Positions 7,876-16,312 of a DNA stretch of 64,000 nt are shown one piece after another. This stretch comes from Acidobacteriota bacterium (lineage in GTDB: Bacteria > Acidobacteriota > Thermoanaerobaculia > Multivoradales > Multivoraceae): positions 1-64,000 of the forward strand of contig JAJCXN010000004.1 in NCBI GenBank assembly GCA_029263415.1, given 5' to 3'. Numbering within the stretch: the stretch's first letter is position 1; the number at the start of each line of letters is the position of its first letter. The notes under the pieces were generated by a model. It did not search any database and was not told where the DNA came from. It was given only the letters and a program-made list of their open reading frames with translations. The position numbers were made by a program, and so were the translations under genes.

Positions 7876-8065
7876 TGCTCTGGACGCACGAACCCCGTAC
7901 TTTCGCGACCATGCGCTGCGCTAGCGCTGTGCCGGTGCGCACCGGAGCTGGTGACCCGGCGAGAGCCCGGTCTAGGGTGCTATCGTGAACCTGCCGGAAC
8001 AGCCGCCGTGTGCGCGGCCCTAAGTCGTTCGTTTTCAAAGAGCTAGCTACTTGTTGTCCTGATCG

Positions 8066-9664
8066 ATGCCGAAGAATTTCAATGAGCCCGCCCAGCCTCC
8101 GTGGTGGGCCCCGCCGATGGCATTCATTGCTCTTGCGACGCTGTTGCTGAGCGCGCCCGCGCTTGCCCGCCAACCGGCTTCAGTCGAGGGGCCTGTCGCT
8201 CCGAACCAAGTGCCGGCGAGCGAGGTCGCGTCTGGCTTTGAGGCCGGGGTCGGCAGACTGGTCCTGGCCGGTAGTGAATCGCCGTTGGCGTACACGTTGA
8301 CGCTGACCGGCGACATGTTCTCGCTGCAATCGCTGGCGACCCATTTGGGCGGCGCGATCACCATTGGTCCGCTCGGGGAATCCCACACCTTGGATATCTT
8401 CGATACTCGAGTGATCATCGGGCCTGATAGCCCGGTGATGACCATTGGTGACGAGATTGTGAGGTTGTCGAGAGCGCCTCTAGCGGGCACAGACGAACTG
8501 ATGGTGCCACTTGATCTCCTGCGGCGCACCTGGGGTGAACACGCCGGATATGCGTTTGTTTGGGACCGCTCGGCGCGCACACTGATGGTCGAGCGTCGGG
8601 CCAGCCGCGAACTCGATATCGATCTGGATCTGGTCCATATCGCCGGGGTCTCAACTCTGGTGATGCGGCTCTTTGTCGATGACCCCAGCTATCGGTTCGA
8701 AGCGTTCGACGGCGGCTTTGATGTCATCTTTCCAGGCGACAGTTTGGTGCTGCGAGGGCCGATGCCACGAGCTGTCGCGATGATTGCGGGTGTCACTTTG
8801 GAGCGGGATCGTGTGAGTGTGCAGCTTGACCCCGGTGCCTTCGCGGCCGAGCCCTATCGGGTGGATCGGCGCGGCGTGCAGTTGATCGTAGACGTGGCGG
8901 TCGGACGGCCCCAAGCGTCGTCGAGCCCAAGTGGGCAGCCGCCCATTGGGGCGCGAACCAATAGCTCTCAAATGCGCATTGTGCTCGACCCTGGGCACGG
9001 TGGCTCGGAGGTGGGTGCGGTGGGCACGCGCGGCACCTTGGAGAAGGACTTGACGCTGCAGCTAGCTCGACGGTTGCGTCAGCGGCTGGAACGTCGGATG
9101 CCGGTCCGTGTGCTTTTGACTAGGAACTCAGATGTTGCGGTGGTGCACGAGACGCGCACGGCGATTGCCAATCAAAACGAGGCCGATCTGTTCATCTCGC
9201 TGCACCTCAACTCGGTACCTGGAGGCGGCGGGTCAGGAGCTGAGACCTACTTTCTGAATCTCGAGGCGTCGGACCGGCGTGCGGAGGAGGCTGCACGGAT
9301 TGAGAACGGCGACTCGAGCGGCGGGGATGGTCTTCAGCTCATGTTGTGGGACCTTGCGCAGAGTCAACATATGGCTGAGAGTCAGGCGTTTGCGCGGTTG
9401 GTGCAAAGCGAGCTGAACGGTGCCTTGGGTCTGCGCGATCGCGGGGTCAAACAGGCTCCCTTTCGAGTTTTGGTGGGAGCTGCGATGCCCGCTGTTTTGG
9501 TTGAGTTTGGATTCTTGAGCAACGCCGACGAAGAAGCCAAGTTGCAGCAACCTGACTACCAAGACGAGTTGGTCGATGCAATTGTGCGCGCGGTGAGGAG
9601 TTTTCGCGAGCTGAAGTTGCGTAAGGCGGCTGGCGCTCCAGCAGGCGGCGGGGAGCTCAATTGA
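8066..9664 (+). CDS. N-acetylmuramoyl-L-alanine amidase (Amidase_3, AmiC-like)
   Basis: A zinc amidase that cleaves the amide between MurNAc and the peptide stem of peptidoglycan in the periplasm. A hydrophobic stretch at 14-34 ending APALARQ is a signal peptide. Residues 40-290 hold N-terminal beta-rich segments, the first resembling a copper-amine-oxidase/SLAP-type domain and the second an AMIN domain. The Amidase_3 domain begins near 305: DPGHGG with zinc ligand H311, the LEKDLTL glutamate, SLHLN, and the terminal VEFGFLSN with the catalytic glutamate. The length of 532 residues suits AMIN-containing amidases. It heads a run of genes joined by overlapping stop/start codons to GerMN and murI, a cell-wall cluster. 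Confidence 0.9.
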   Translation: MPKNFNEPAQPPWWAPPMAFIALATLLLSAPALARQPASVEGPVAPNQVPASEVASGFEAGVGRLVLAGSESPLAYTLTLTGDMFSLQSLATHLGGAITIGPLGESHTLDIFDTRVIIGPDSPVMTIGDEIVRLSRAPLAGTDELMVPLDLLRRTWGEHAGYAFVWDRSARTLMVERRASRELDIDLDLVHIAGVSTLVMRLFVDDPSYRFEAFDGGFDVIFPGDSLVLRGPMPRAVAMIAGVTLERDRVSVQLDPGAFAAEPYRVDRRGVQLIVDVAVGRPQASSSPSGQPPIGARTNSSQMRIVLDPGHGGSEVGAVGTRGTLEKDLTLQLARRLRQRLERRMPVRVLLTRNSDVAVVHETRTAIANQNEADLFISLHLNSVPGGGGSGAETYFLNLEASDRRAEEAARIENGDSSGGDGLQLMLWDLAQSQHMAESQAFARLVQSELNGALGLRDRGVKQAPFRVLVGAAMPAVLVEFGFLSNADEEAKLQQPDYQDELVDAIVRAVRSFRELKLRKAAGAPAGGGELN

Positions 9665-10356
9665 GGCGGGATCTTGCGATCGGAGTGGCTGCTCTGGGAG
9701 TAGCGGCTCTGGCGTTGGGTTACTCGTTCTTGGGCTCGGCGACCCCGGAACCGGCGGAGGCTGTGGACGGCGTGATCGAGGGCCCAGCGATTCCGCTGGA
9801 CGGAAGTGCGGTTCAGCTGTTCTTCCCCGCGGTCGACGGCTTGCTCCATCTGGAGGCAAGATCGTTAGCGGTTGATCCGACCTTGGAGCTTGGCGACCGA
9901 CGCCACCGACTCGCGCACGAAGTGGTCACCGCTCTGTTGCAAGAGCCTGAAACAGATGGATTGCGCCGCGCGTTCGACGAGGGCACCGAGCTTGCGCAAG
10001 TGCGGATCAGCAGAGACGGCGTGGCGATCGTTTCACTGCAGCCAGGTCCTGGCAGCGTCAACCGTGGCCTCGGCAGTCGAGCCGAGTTGTTGCGGGTGTA
10101 TAGCTTGGTCAACTCCTTGGCCTATTCGGTAGATGGGGTGGTCTCGGTGGCGATTGTTTGGGCAGGCAGCCAGCCGACGACGTTGGCAGGGCACGTCGAC
10201 ACCTCAAGGCCTTTGTTGCCCTCGCTTGATTGGGTGGTGCGAGCGAGTCGGCGGCAACTGTCAACTGGCGCGCGCAAAGACGAGCCGAGCAAAGACGGCC
10301 CGACCAAGGACGGAGCCAGCGCCTCAGCCCCGAGCGCTGCACCAGGCACGGAGTGA
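9661..10356 (+). CDS. GerMN-domain protein
   Basis: A 231-residue protein with a TTG start at 9661 that overlaps the amidase stop as TTGA. Residues 5-22 form an N-terminal membrane anchor or signal. Residues 55-165 match the GerMN domain: VQLFFPAVDGLL, then VVTALLQEP, an AQVRIS.DGVAIVSL strand and a final LLRVYSLVNSL helix. Known: GerMN domains occur in sporulation protein GerM and in LpqB, and are thought to act at the cell envelope near peptidoglycan enzymes. The Lys/Pro/Ser-rich tail after 205 is disordered. Neighbours (amidase, MurI) support a wall role; sporulation is not implied. Confidence 0.8.
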   Translation: MRRDLAIGVAALGVAALALGYSFLGSATPEPAEAVDGVIEGPAIPLDGSAVQLFFPAVDGLLHLEARSLAVDPTLELGDRRHRLAHEVVTALLQEPETDGLRRAFDEGTELAQVRISRDGVAIVSLQPGPGSVNRGLGSRAELLRVYSLVNSLAYSVDGVVSVAIVWAGSQPTTLAGHVDTSRPLLPSLDWVVRASRRQLSTGARKDEPSKDGPTKDGASASAPSAAPGTE

Positions 10357-11180
10357 GTCGGCCGGCGGGCCGGATTGGTGTGTTCGATTCCGGGGTTGGC
10401 GGACTGACGGTGGCGGCTGCGATCAGGCGACGCCTGCCGGAGTGGCCGATCGTCTATCTTGGCGACACTGCAAGGCTGCCCTACGGCACCAAGTCGGCCT
10501 CCACCGTGCGCCGATACACCGAGCGCAACGTTCGGTTCTTGGTTGAGCGCAACGTCGATGTGGTTGTGGTCGCTTGCAACTCGGCGTCGGCGCTGGTTGT
10601 GGAGAGCGCATCGATTGAAGGGTTGGCCGACTCCGGGACCGCTGATGGCGCTCACGCGATCCCCGTTCTTGGGGTGATTGGCCCCGGCGCGCGCCGCGCG
10701 GCCTCGATCGCCAAGCGGACCGTCGGCGTGGTTGCGACTGAAGCCACGGTGGGTTCGGATGCTTACCCTCTCGCCCTGCGCCGCCTTCGACCCGAGCTCG
10801 AAGTGCACAGCGTCGCTTGCCCCTTGTTGGTGCCGTTGGTCGAGGAAGGCTGGTTCGAAGACACCGTGACCAAGGAAGTCGTGACACGCTACTTGCAACC
10901 GCTATTGGAAGCCTCTGTCGACACGCTGATTCTCGGTTGCACCCACTACCCGTTGCTGCGGGAGGTGTTCGCCGAAGTTATGGGTAAAGACGTCACCCTG
11001 GTGGATTCGGGTGAGAGCGTGAGCGACGCGGTAGCTCAGGCCTTAGCCAATGCCACTCCAGAAGTGGTAGACGAGCTGGGGATAGAGGCCTATGTAACGG
11101 ATGCCTCGCCGCGCTTTGCGCGCATTGCAGAGTCGGTTCTGGGCACTCCTGTGCAACTTGAATGGATCGATACCCCCTAA
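10353..11180 (+). CDS. murI: Glutamate racemase
   Basis: Converts L-glutamate to D-glutamate for peptidoglycan precursor synthesis in the cytoplasm. The protein has 275 residues from a GTG at 10353 that overlaps the GerMN stop as GTGA. FDSGVGGLTV (11-20) is the substrate loop. The two catalytic cysteines are C75 in VVVACNSAS and C196 in LGCTHYPLL, and DTARLPYG (38-45) is the usual conserved motif. The frame is open further upstream to 10230 inside the previous gene, which is not used. Confidence 0.95.
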   Translation: MSRPAGRIGVFDSGVGGLTVAAAIRRRLPEWPIVYLGDTARLPYGTKSASTVRRYTERNVRFLVERNVDVVVVACNSASALVVESASIEGLADSGTADGAHAIPVLGVIGPGARRAASIAKRTVGVVATEATVGSDAYPLALRRLRPELEVHSVACPLLVPLVEEGWFEDTVTKEVVTRYLQPLLEASVDTLILGCTHYPLLREVFAEVMGKDVTLVDSGESVSDAVAQALANATPEVVDELGIEAYVTDASPRFARIAESVLGTPVQLEWIDTP

Positions 11181-11211
11181 GACATTTTGCCTCCTCGAGG
11201 AGATCCCGGAC

Positions 11212-12033
11212 ATGAACAATCAAGCCGCCAAACGACCCTTAGACCGCGCCGTCGATGAGCTGCGTCCGGTCAGCTTGACATTGTCGCCGCTTGACTTCGC
11301 GGAAGGCTCGGCCTTGATCGAATGCGGCAAGACCCGCGTGTTAGCAGCCGCGACCATCGAACGGCGAGTGCCGCGTTTCAGGCAGGACTCTGGTCATGGT
11401 TGGGTGACCGCCGAGTACTCGATGTTGCCGCGCGCAACTCACACCCGGTCGCAGCGCGAGAGCGCAAACGGCAAGGTGTCTGGCCGCACGTCCGAGATTC
11501 AGCGTTTGATCGGCCGTTCGCTGCGAGCGGTGGTGGACATGTCGAAGCTGCCGGACCGGACCATCACTGTGGACTGTGACGTGATCCAGGCTGATGGCGG
11601 CACACGCACAGCATCGATCACCGCAGGTTATGTGGCAATGGTCCAAGCGCTTGCCAAGGTCTACCTCGAGGGCGACATTGCCGAATGGCCTCTGATCGAC
11701 TCGATCGCGGCTGTTTCGGTGGGACTGGTGGACGATGTCGCGCTCCTTGATCTTGAGTACGTGGAGGACAGCGCGGCTCAGGTGGATTTGAATGTGGTTT
11801 CCACCGGAGCTGGTGCCTTGGTCGAGATTCAGGGCACCGGCGAGCGCCGAGGATTTGCGCGCTCGGAACTCGACCAACTTTTGGATCTTGGTGAGATCGG
11901 CCTCGATGTTCTGCGTGCCGCGCAGGCGGAGTCTCTGGCCCCGGTGTTCGCTACCGTCGAGCAGAAGCGGAACAGCTCAGGTCGTCCTAAGGCTCAGCCG
12001 AAGGACGTCAAGGCGCTTTGGGGTCGGCCCTAA
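11212..12033 (+). CDS. rph: Ribonuclease PH
   Basis: A phosphorolytic 3'-5' exoribonuclease that trims tRNA 3' ends. The protein has 273 residues, starting at ATG 11212 behind GAGGAG. Family hallmarks are visible: the phosphate-binding region GKTRVLAAATIERRVPRF, GWVTAEYSMLPRAT, the basic stretch QRLIGRSLRAVVD, DCDVIQADGGTRTASITAG, and VEIQGTGE near the end. It lies 31 bases after murI and is probably in the same transcript, convergent with the next gene. Confidence 0.96.
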   Translation: MNNQAAKRPLDRAVDELRPVSLTLSPLDFAEGSALIECGKTRVLAAATIERRVPRFRQDSGHGWVTAEYSMLPRATHTRSQRESANGKVSGRTSEIQRLIGRSLRAVVDMSKLPDRTITVDCDVIQADGGTRTASITAGYVAMVQALAKVYLEGDIAEWPLIDSIAAVSVGLVDDVALLDLEYVEDSAAQVDLNVVSTGAGALVEIQGTGERRGFARSELDQLLDLGEIGLDVLRAAQAESLAPVFATVEQKRNSSGRPKAQPKDVKALWGRP

Positions 12034-12037
12034 GGTC

Positions 12038-13144
12038 CTAGCCCTCGGCTCCCTCGGCTCCGTCGGACCCCTGAGACGGTTCCGTTGCTTTGGCACTCAT
12101 GGTGCCGCTGATCGGAACCTCGATCGTCTTCTGGCGCGGGTGATCCGTGTGCAGGGTGATTGTGCCTTTGAACGGTCCCGGCTGAAGCTTCGGCGTTGCC
12201 ACAGCACGGAGTTTCCATGCATGACCGGCGGTGAGGTCGCGAGTTTCGATCTCGATGCCATCGATGTCGCACTCGATCTTCGTCAACGCCATCGGTTCTT
12301 CAGAGAACTGCTTCACGTGGATGTCCAAGTAGGTGCCGTTCTCCGGCAGTTCGAACGTGCCGAAGTCCACCTTTTGCGGCGTGAGCGCCACCAATGGGCG
12401 CACGAAGCCGGAGATTGGGATGGGCATGCGCGGTTGCTGGGGGTGATCGGTGTGCACGATGATGTTGCCCACCAGGGCTCCCACGGGAGGGGCCTGGTCC
12501 AAGCGGGCTTCGAAGTACCATTGTTCGCCGGTGAACAGGTCCAAGCGCTCTTCCGCAGTCGCGACTCGCGGTTCGCCGAGGCGTAGGAACTCGTAGGGGC
12601 TTTCGACCTTGAGGATCTTGATGTCCGTATTGTCCGTTGCTGCCACGGTCTGTGCGATCACCGCGTCGCCCTCAAAGTTCTGGTACACGATGTAGCGATA
12701 GACACCTGGGTGCGCTCCGAGAATCTCGATCACTTTGACGTCGATCTCGAGGACGGTGTTCGGGTTGTCGGGATCATTGGTGGCTAGAAACACCTTGATC
12801 TTGGTCGGGCCAGTGACCTTGAAGCTGTCGATCGCAACGTCGATCTTGGCGGTTGCGCCTGGTGCTACGACCTTTGGAACCGTCAGCGTCGCGCACGAAC
12901 AGTTGGTGCGGTGGTTCAAGATCTCTAGGTCTACCAATCCCGCGTTCTTGAAGGTGAGGGAGGTGCTGGTGCGATCGCCTCTGTACATATCGTCCAGCGA
13001 GACCTTCATGCTTTCCGCCTCGAACTTCGCAAAGGCTTGTTGCGCCGTAGCGCTCGAGGTGGTCAACATGGCGGCCAGTGCTAGGAGCAGAAGAGCTTGC
13101 ATCAGTCGCGCGGCGGCGGTGCGGAAAGGGAACGTACTTGACAT
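12038..13144 (-). CDS. Exported DUF1573 protein
   Basis: A 368-residue protein with a signal peptide (LMQALLLLALAAMLTTSSATAQ, residues 14-35). The first domain, about 38-140, is a DUF1573 immunoglobulin-like fold with the hallmark NHRTNCSCATLTVPK and APGATAKIDV. At least one further strand-rich copy follows, ending VRPLVALTPQKVDFG. Known: DUF1573 domains are small beta-sandwiches on exported proteins of unknown function, common in Bacteroidota, Planctomycetota and Acidobacteriota. The acidic Gly/Ser tail is disordered. It is convergent with rph, with only 4 bases between the stops. Confidence 0.85.
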   Translation of the reverse strand: MSSTFPFRTAAARLMQALLLLALAAMLTTSSATAQQAFAKFEAESMKVSLDDMYRGDRTSTSLTFKNAGLVDLEILNHRTNCSCATLTVPKVVAPGATAKIDVAIDSFKVTGPTKIKVFLATNDPDNPNTVLEIDVKVIEILGAHPGVYRYIVYQNFEGDAVIAQTVAATDNTDIKILKVESPYEFLRLGEPRVATAEERLDLFTGEQWYFEARLDQAPPVGALVGNIIVHTDHPQQPRMPIPISGFVRPLVALTPQKVDFGTFELPENGTYLDIHVKQFSEEPMALTKIECDIDGIEIETRDLTAGHAWKLRAVATPKLQPGPFKGTITLHTDHPRQKTIEVPISGTMSAKATEPSQGSDGAEGAEG

Positions 13145-13555
13145 GACGGGTGTGTCCTTTGATTCGAAGCTCTACCAGCGGTTGAAGACTGGCCTGCTGA
13201 GGATGTGCGATGGCGGAGACGGACAACGCCGTTCTCCGTTGGATGGGTGCGAGCCCGCTGAGGAGGCGCTACTCGCTGTCGACGCGGCGGAGTAGCCAGA
13301 TGGGAGCCCCGATGGCGAAAGACCGTGATAGGTACAAGCGGCGGTAGGAGGGTCTAACGAGCGCCCCTCGAAGGAGGGCCGACGAGGTCGGCTGCGGAAT
13401 TGTATCGAGTCGCTGGACAAACAGCGATGGTTGGCTATGACAGATCTGTGAGCTTGGTCGTTGCCGCGCTCCCACGAACCATAGAACGGCAGAGTGTTGC
13501 GAGTGGTTCCCTCTTGAGGACGATCGATCAACCGGGGCCGGTAACGGGATTCAGT
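13145..13555. other. Divergent intergenic region before mpl
   Basis: The region separates the DUF1573 gene from mpl, which diverge here. The mpl frame is open back to 13400, but those residues lack family similarity. No convincing promoter pair, hairpin or RNA gene was recognised. Confidence 0.4.
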
Positions 13556-15106
13556 ATGCAATCAGGATTTGTAAGCGACGAGGATCGCAAGGAACAGGCG
13601 CAGTCAGCGCTGCTGAAACTCCAAGGTAAAGACAGGCTGCGGATTTACCTGATCGCCATCGGCGGCACCGGCATGGCTCCGCTGGCCTGTCTACTGGCGA
13701 GGTTGGGCCATGAGGTCAGCGGATCCGATCTGCCGTTGTACCCGCCGATGAGCGACCTGCTGGCTGACGCAGGCATTGCACCCCTAGTCGGGTTTGACCC
13801 CGCTCACTTGGGTCCGCAAGCCATTGACCTGGTGGTGGTAGGCAATGCTGTCCCGCGGAGCAATGTCGAAGTAGCTGCAGCTGAGCAACTCGAACTGCCT
13901 CGGATTTCGATGCCCGAAGCCGTGGGCCACTTCCTCTTAGAGCAACCGCGATCGCTGGTTGCGACCGGCACTCACGGAAAAACCACAACCAGCGCGATGG
14001 CCGCCTGGGTGTTGCGTCAATGCGGGCTGGATGCTGGCTACCTCATTGGTGGTGCACCGATCGGCCTCGACGCCAGTTTTCATCTTGGCGCCGGTGATCA
14101 CTTCGTGATCGAAGGGGATGAGTACAACGCTGCCTACTTTGATCGCGGGCCGAAGTTTCTGCACTACCGCGCACAGACGGTGACCCTGACCAGCGTCGAG
14201 TACGACCATGTTGACCTCTATCCGAGCGCTGCAGCCTTCCGTGCAGCGTTTGAACAGCTGGTGGCCGAGATGCCGCCCTCAGGTCTGATCGCCGCTTGTA
14301 TTGATACCGCTGACGTGCGGACGCTCGTGAGCGCAGCGCCCTGTGCAGTGGTGGGTTACTCGGCTCTTCAGGAGGGAGCCGCAGATGACGCTGAACTGCT
14401 GCTGAGTGACAGTGAATTGCTGCAGTCAGTTGAGCAACTGGAGCGGATTGTGCGCCCGTCAGCGCCGCCGGTGGCTGATGAAGACGGGACACGCTTCGTT
14501 CTGATTCACGGTGGCGAGCGGTTCGAGGTTCGTCTTCAGCTGTGGGGAAACCACAACGTAGCGAATGCGATCGCAGTTTGGTGTGCGGCGCTTGCCAACG
14601 GTTGTGCTCCACTGAAGGTAGCTCGCGCCCTTTCGACGTTTCGCGGAGTCCAGCGCCGGCTCGAGCTGCTGGGCGAGCCCAACGGGGTGGTGGTCATCGA
14701 CGACTTCGCGCACCACCCGACCGAGGTCGCGGCCTCGCTAGGTGGGTTGCGCGAGCGGTTTCCGCAACGCCGCATAGTTGCCTTGTTTGAGCCGCGGTCG
14801 CTGTCGGCTGGTCGCGCTGCTTTCGCTGAGGCCTATGAGGCCGGCTTTCAGCCCGCCGATCGAGTTCTTCTGGCTCCGGTGTTTCACGCGGATCGTCTGG
14901 ATGACAACGAACGACTCGACCTTGACGATCTGTGTCGGAGGCTCGAGTCGGGCGGGCGTAAGGCCACCGCTCACGAGGGCTATGACGAGATCGTCGCAGC
15001 GGCCCTCGACGAGCTGGTTGCGGGCGATGTGGTGGTGACCATGTCTTCAGGTGCTTTTGGCGGGGCGCCGCGCCGATTGCTCGAGGCGCTGACCCAGCGT
15101 CGCTAG
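13556..15106 (+). CDS. mpl: UDP-N-acetylmuramate:muropeptide ligase
   Basis: Reattaches the tripeptide recovered from old peptidoglycan to UDP-MurNAc, using ATP. The 516-residue protein begins at ATG 13556. The Mur-ligase N-terminal domain shows IAIGGTGMAPLACLLARLGH (34-53), the P-loop is ATGTHGKTTT (136-145), the central domain has EGDEYNAAYFDRGPKFLHY, typical of Mpl rather than MurC, and the C-terminal domain holds DDFAHHPTEV. Mpl rather than MurC is also supported by the single copy far from a dcw cluster. A tandem repeat array begins at its stop codon. Confidence 0.93.
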   Translation: MQSGFVSDEDRKEQAQSALLKLQGKDRLRIYLIAIGGTGMAPLACLLARLGHEVSGSDLPLYPPMSDLLADAGIAPLVGFDPAHLGPQAIDLVVVGNAVPRSNVEVAAAEQLELPRISMPEAVGHFLLEQPRSLVATGTHGKTTTSAMAAWVLRQCGLDAGYLIGGAPIGLDASFHLGAGDHFVIEGDEYNAAYFDRGPKFLHYRAQTVTLTSVEYDHVDLYPSAAAFRAAFEQLVAEMPPSGLIAACIDTADVRTLVSAAPCAVVGYSALQEGAADDAELLLSDSELLQSVEQLERIVRPSAPPVADEDGTRFVLIHGGERFEVRLQLWGNHNVANAIAVWCAALANGCAPLKVARALSTFRGVQRRLELLGEPNGVVVIDDFAHHPTEVAASLGGLRERFPQRRIVALFEPRSLSAGRAAFAEAYEAGFQPADRVLLAPVFHADRLDDNERLDLDDLCRRLESGGRKATAHEGYDEIVAAALDELVAGDVVVTMSSGAFGGAPRRLLEALTQRR

Positions 15107-15203
15107 GCACCTCACCAGCGCCACTAGGAAAAGGGCGCCGCTAGGAACAGGGCGCCGCTAGGAAATAGGGTGCCACAAGGAACTGTGCGCGGCTAGCAAT
15201 AGC
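15098..15203. repeat. Degenerate 16-20 bp tandem array between convergent genes
   Basis: Best units: 15118-15134, 15135-15151, 15152-15169 and 15170-15185, all built on GCGCC.CTAGGAA.AGG. Weaker units cover the mpl stop (15098-15117) and the glutamate formimidoyltransferase stop (15186-15203). The array therefore fills the whole space between two converging genes and includes both stop codons. Confidence 0.8.
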
Positions 15204-16134
15204 GCTTCAGATGGAATTCGACGCACCGATCTGCACCGAGATCGGGTAAGAGTAGGTCGCTGGGCACGGCTTTGCCGATGGCAACACGCGTCGCTAGCCC
15301 GATCAGTTCGCAGGCTCTAACCTGTGTGCCCGCCGCCCGCGCCTCGTACTGCACGCGCTCGACCAGGGTGGCTAGGTCAGTGACCCGGGCGTCGACCAGG
15401 TTGACGCTCACCTGAGCGCAACGGCGTCTTTCGAGTTTGAGTCCGAGCGCTTTGACCCCGGCCAGGCCACCCGGTTTTGTTGCGCGAATTGTCGCAGCGA
15501 TCCGTTGGGCGGTGCGCTGATCGTCGGTCGCTAGGTCCAGATTGAAAGCGACGAGTGGCCTGCGGGCTCCGACCAGGACCACACCATGGCGAGGGTGCGG
15601 GGCACTCGGGCCAACGTCGCTCGGCCACGGGATCGGTTCGGGATTGAGCAGGGCCCGCCGATGCGCGGCGAGGTTGCGGCGCTCGGTTGCGCTTGCCGCG
15701 TGCTCGTATAGATAGATGGGCGTCAGACAGGTTTGCGCGAGCCGAGCCGCGACGCTTTGGGCCACGGCGACCGCGCTCTTCATTGTGCTGAGCTGTGGTA
15801 CCGCGACAGTCTCTTCGAATGAGTCGAGCGGCACGATCGGGACTACATCGAGCAGCCCAGTGCGAGGGTGGATGCCTCGTTGTTCGTCGAGCGATCCACG
15901 GTTCCGTTTGAGGTGCTGACTGAAGGCTTCGAGGCCGGTTGTCAGGGCTTGTTCGATCTGCTGTTGCGTGCCAAACCAGGTCATCACGGTGCGATGATGG
16001 TCCGCGTCGCTGGTGACATCCGCCACATGGACTCCGGCCGCCGTAGCGACCGCAGACAGTTCCCGCACCAGGCCGAGGTCGCGACCTTCGCTCCAGTTGG
16101 GAACGCATTCATACAGTTGCCTGCTACCATTCAT
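15193..16134 (-). CDS. Glutamate formimidoyltransferase
   Basis: Transfers a formimino group from formiminoglutamate to tetrahydrofolate in histidine degradation. From ATG 16134 the protein has 313 residues, close to the stand-alone formiminotransferase domain. It opens LYECVPNWSEGRDL, a clear family signature, followed by DVTSDADHHRTVMTWFG, the substrate-binding histidine region, GIHPRTGLLDVVPIVPL, and KALGLKLERRRCAQVSVNL. The frame extends to 16314 but the added residues do not resemble the family and overlap the divergent gene. The cyclodeaminase domain found in the mammalian enzyme is absent. No other hut genes are nearby. Confidence 0.93.
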   Translation of the reverse strand: MNGSRQLYECVPNWSEGRDLGLVRELSAVATAAGVHVADVTSDADHHRTVMTWFGTQQQIEQALTTGLEAFSQHLKRNRGSLDEQRGIHPRTGLLDVVPIVPLDSFEETVAVPQLSTMKSAVAVAQSVAARLAQTCLTPIYLYEHAASATERRNLAAHRRALLNPEPIPWPSDVGPSAPHPRHGVVLVGARRPLVAFNLDLATDDQRTAQRIAATIRATKPGGLAGVKALGLKLERRRCAQVSVNLVDARVTDLATLVERVQYEARAAGTQVRACELIGLATRVAIGKAVPSDLLLPDLGADRCVEFHLKRYC

Positions 16135-16312
16135 CTGACGACTGACCTGGAAGTTGAGTTGGGGGTGATCGCTGTTTCTGATCGCTCGACCGTAGCCAGC
16201 GCAGCCGCCCGTGACTCTGTTGAGAGCGCCAAAACACGGCGCCCTTGAGCTTTGAATGATCCGAGACTCCGGATCGACGGCAGTACAAGCGTGCCACAAC
16301 ATAGGCCTATCC

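Noticed and set aside
9233-9859. 208-codon frame antisense to the amidase and GerMN genes
   Set aside because: Fully covered by well-supported genes on the other strand; its residues are low-complexity Pro/Arg/Ser.
10230-10352. Longer start for murI
   Set aside because: The added residues overlap the GerMN gene and do not match the family; GTG 10353 gives the standard length.
15118-15185. Possible CRISPR array
   Set aside because: Units are contiguous with no spacers, and no cas genes are in the window.
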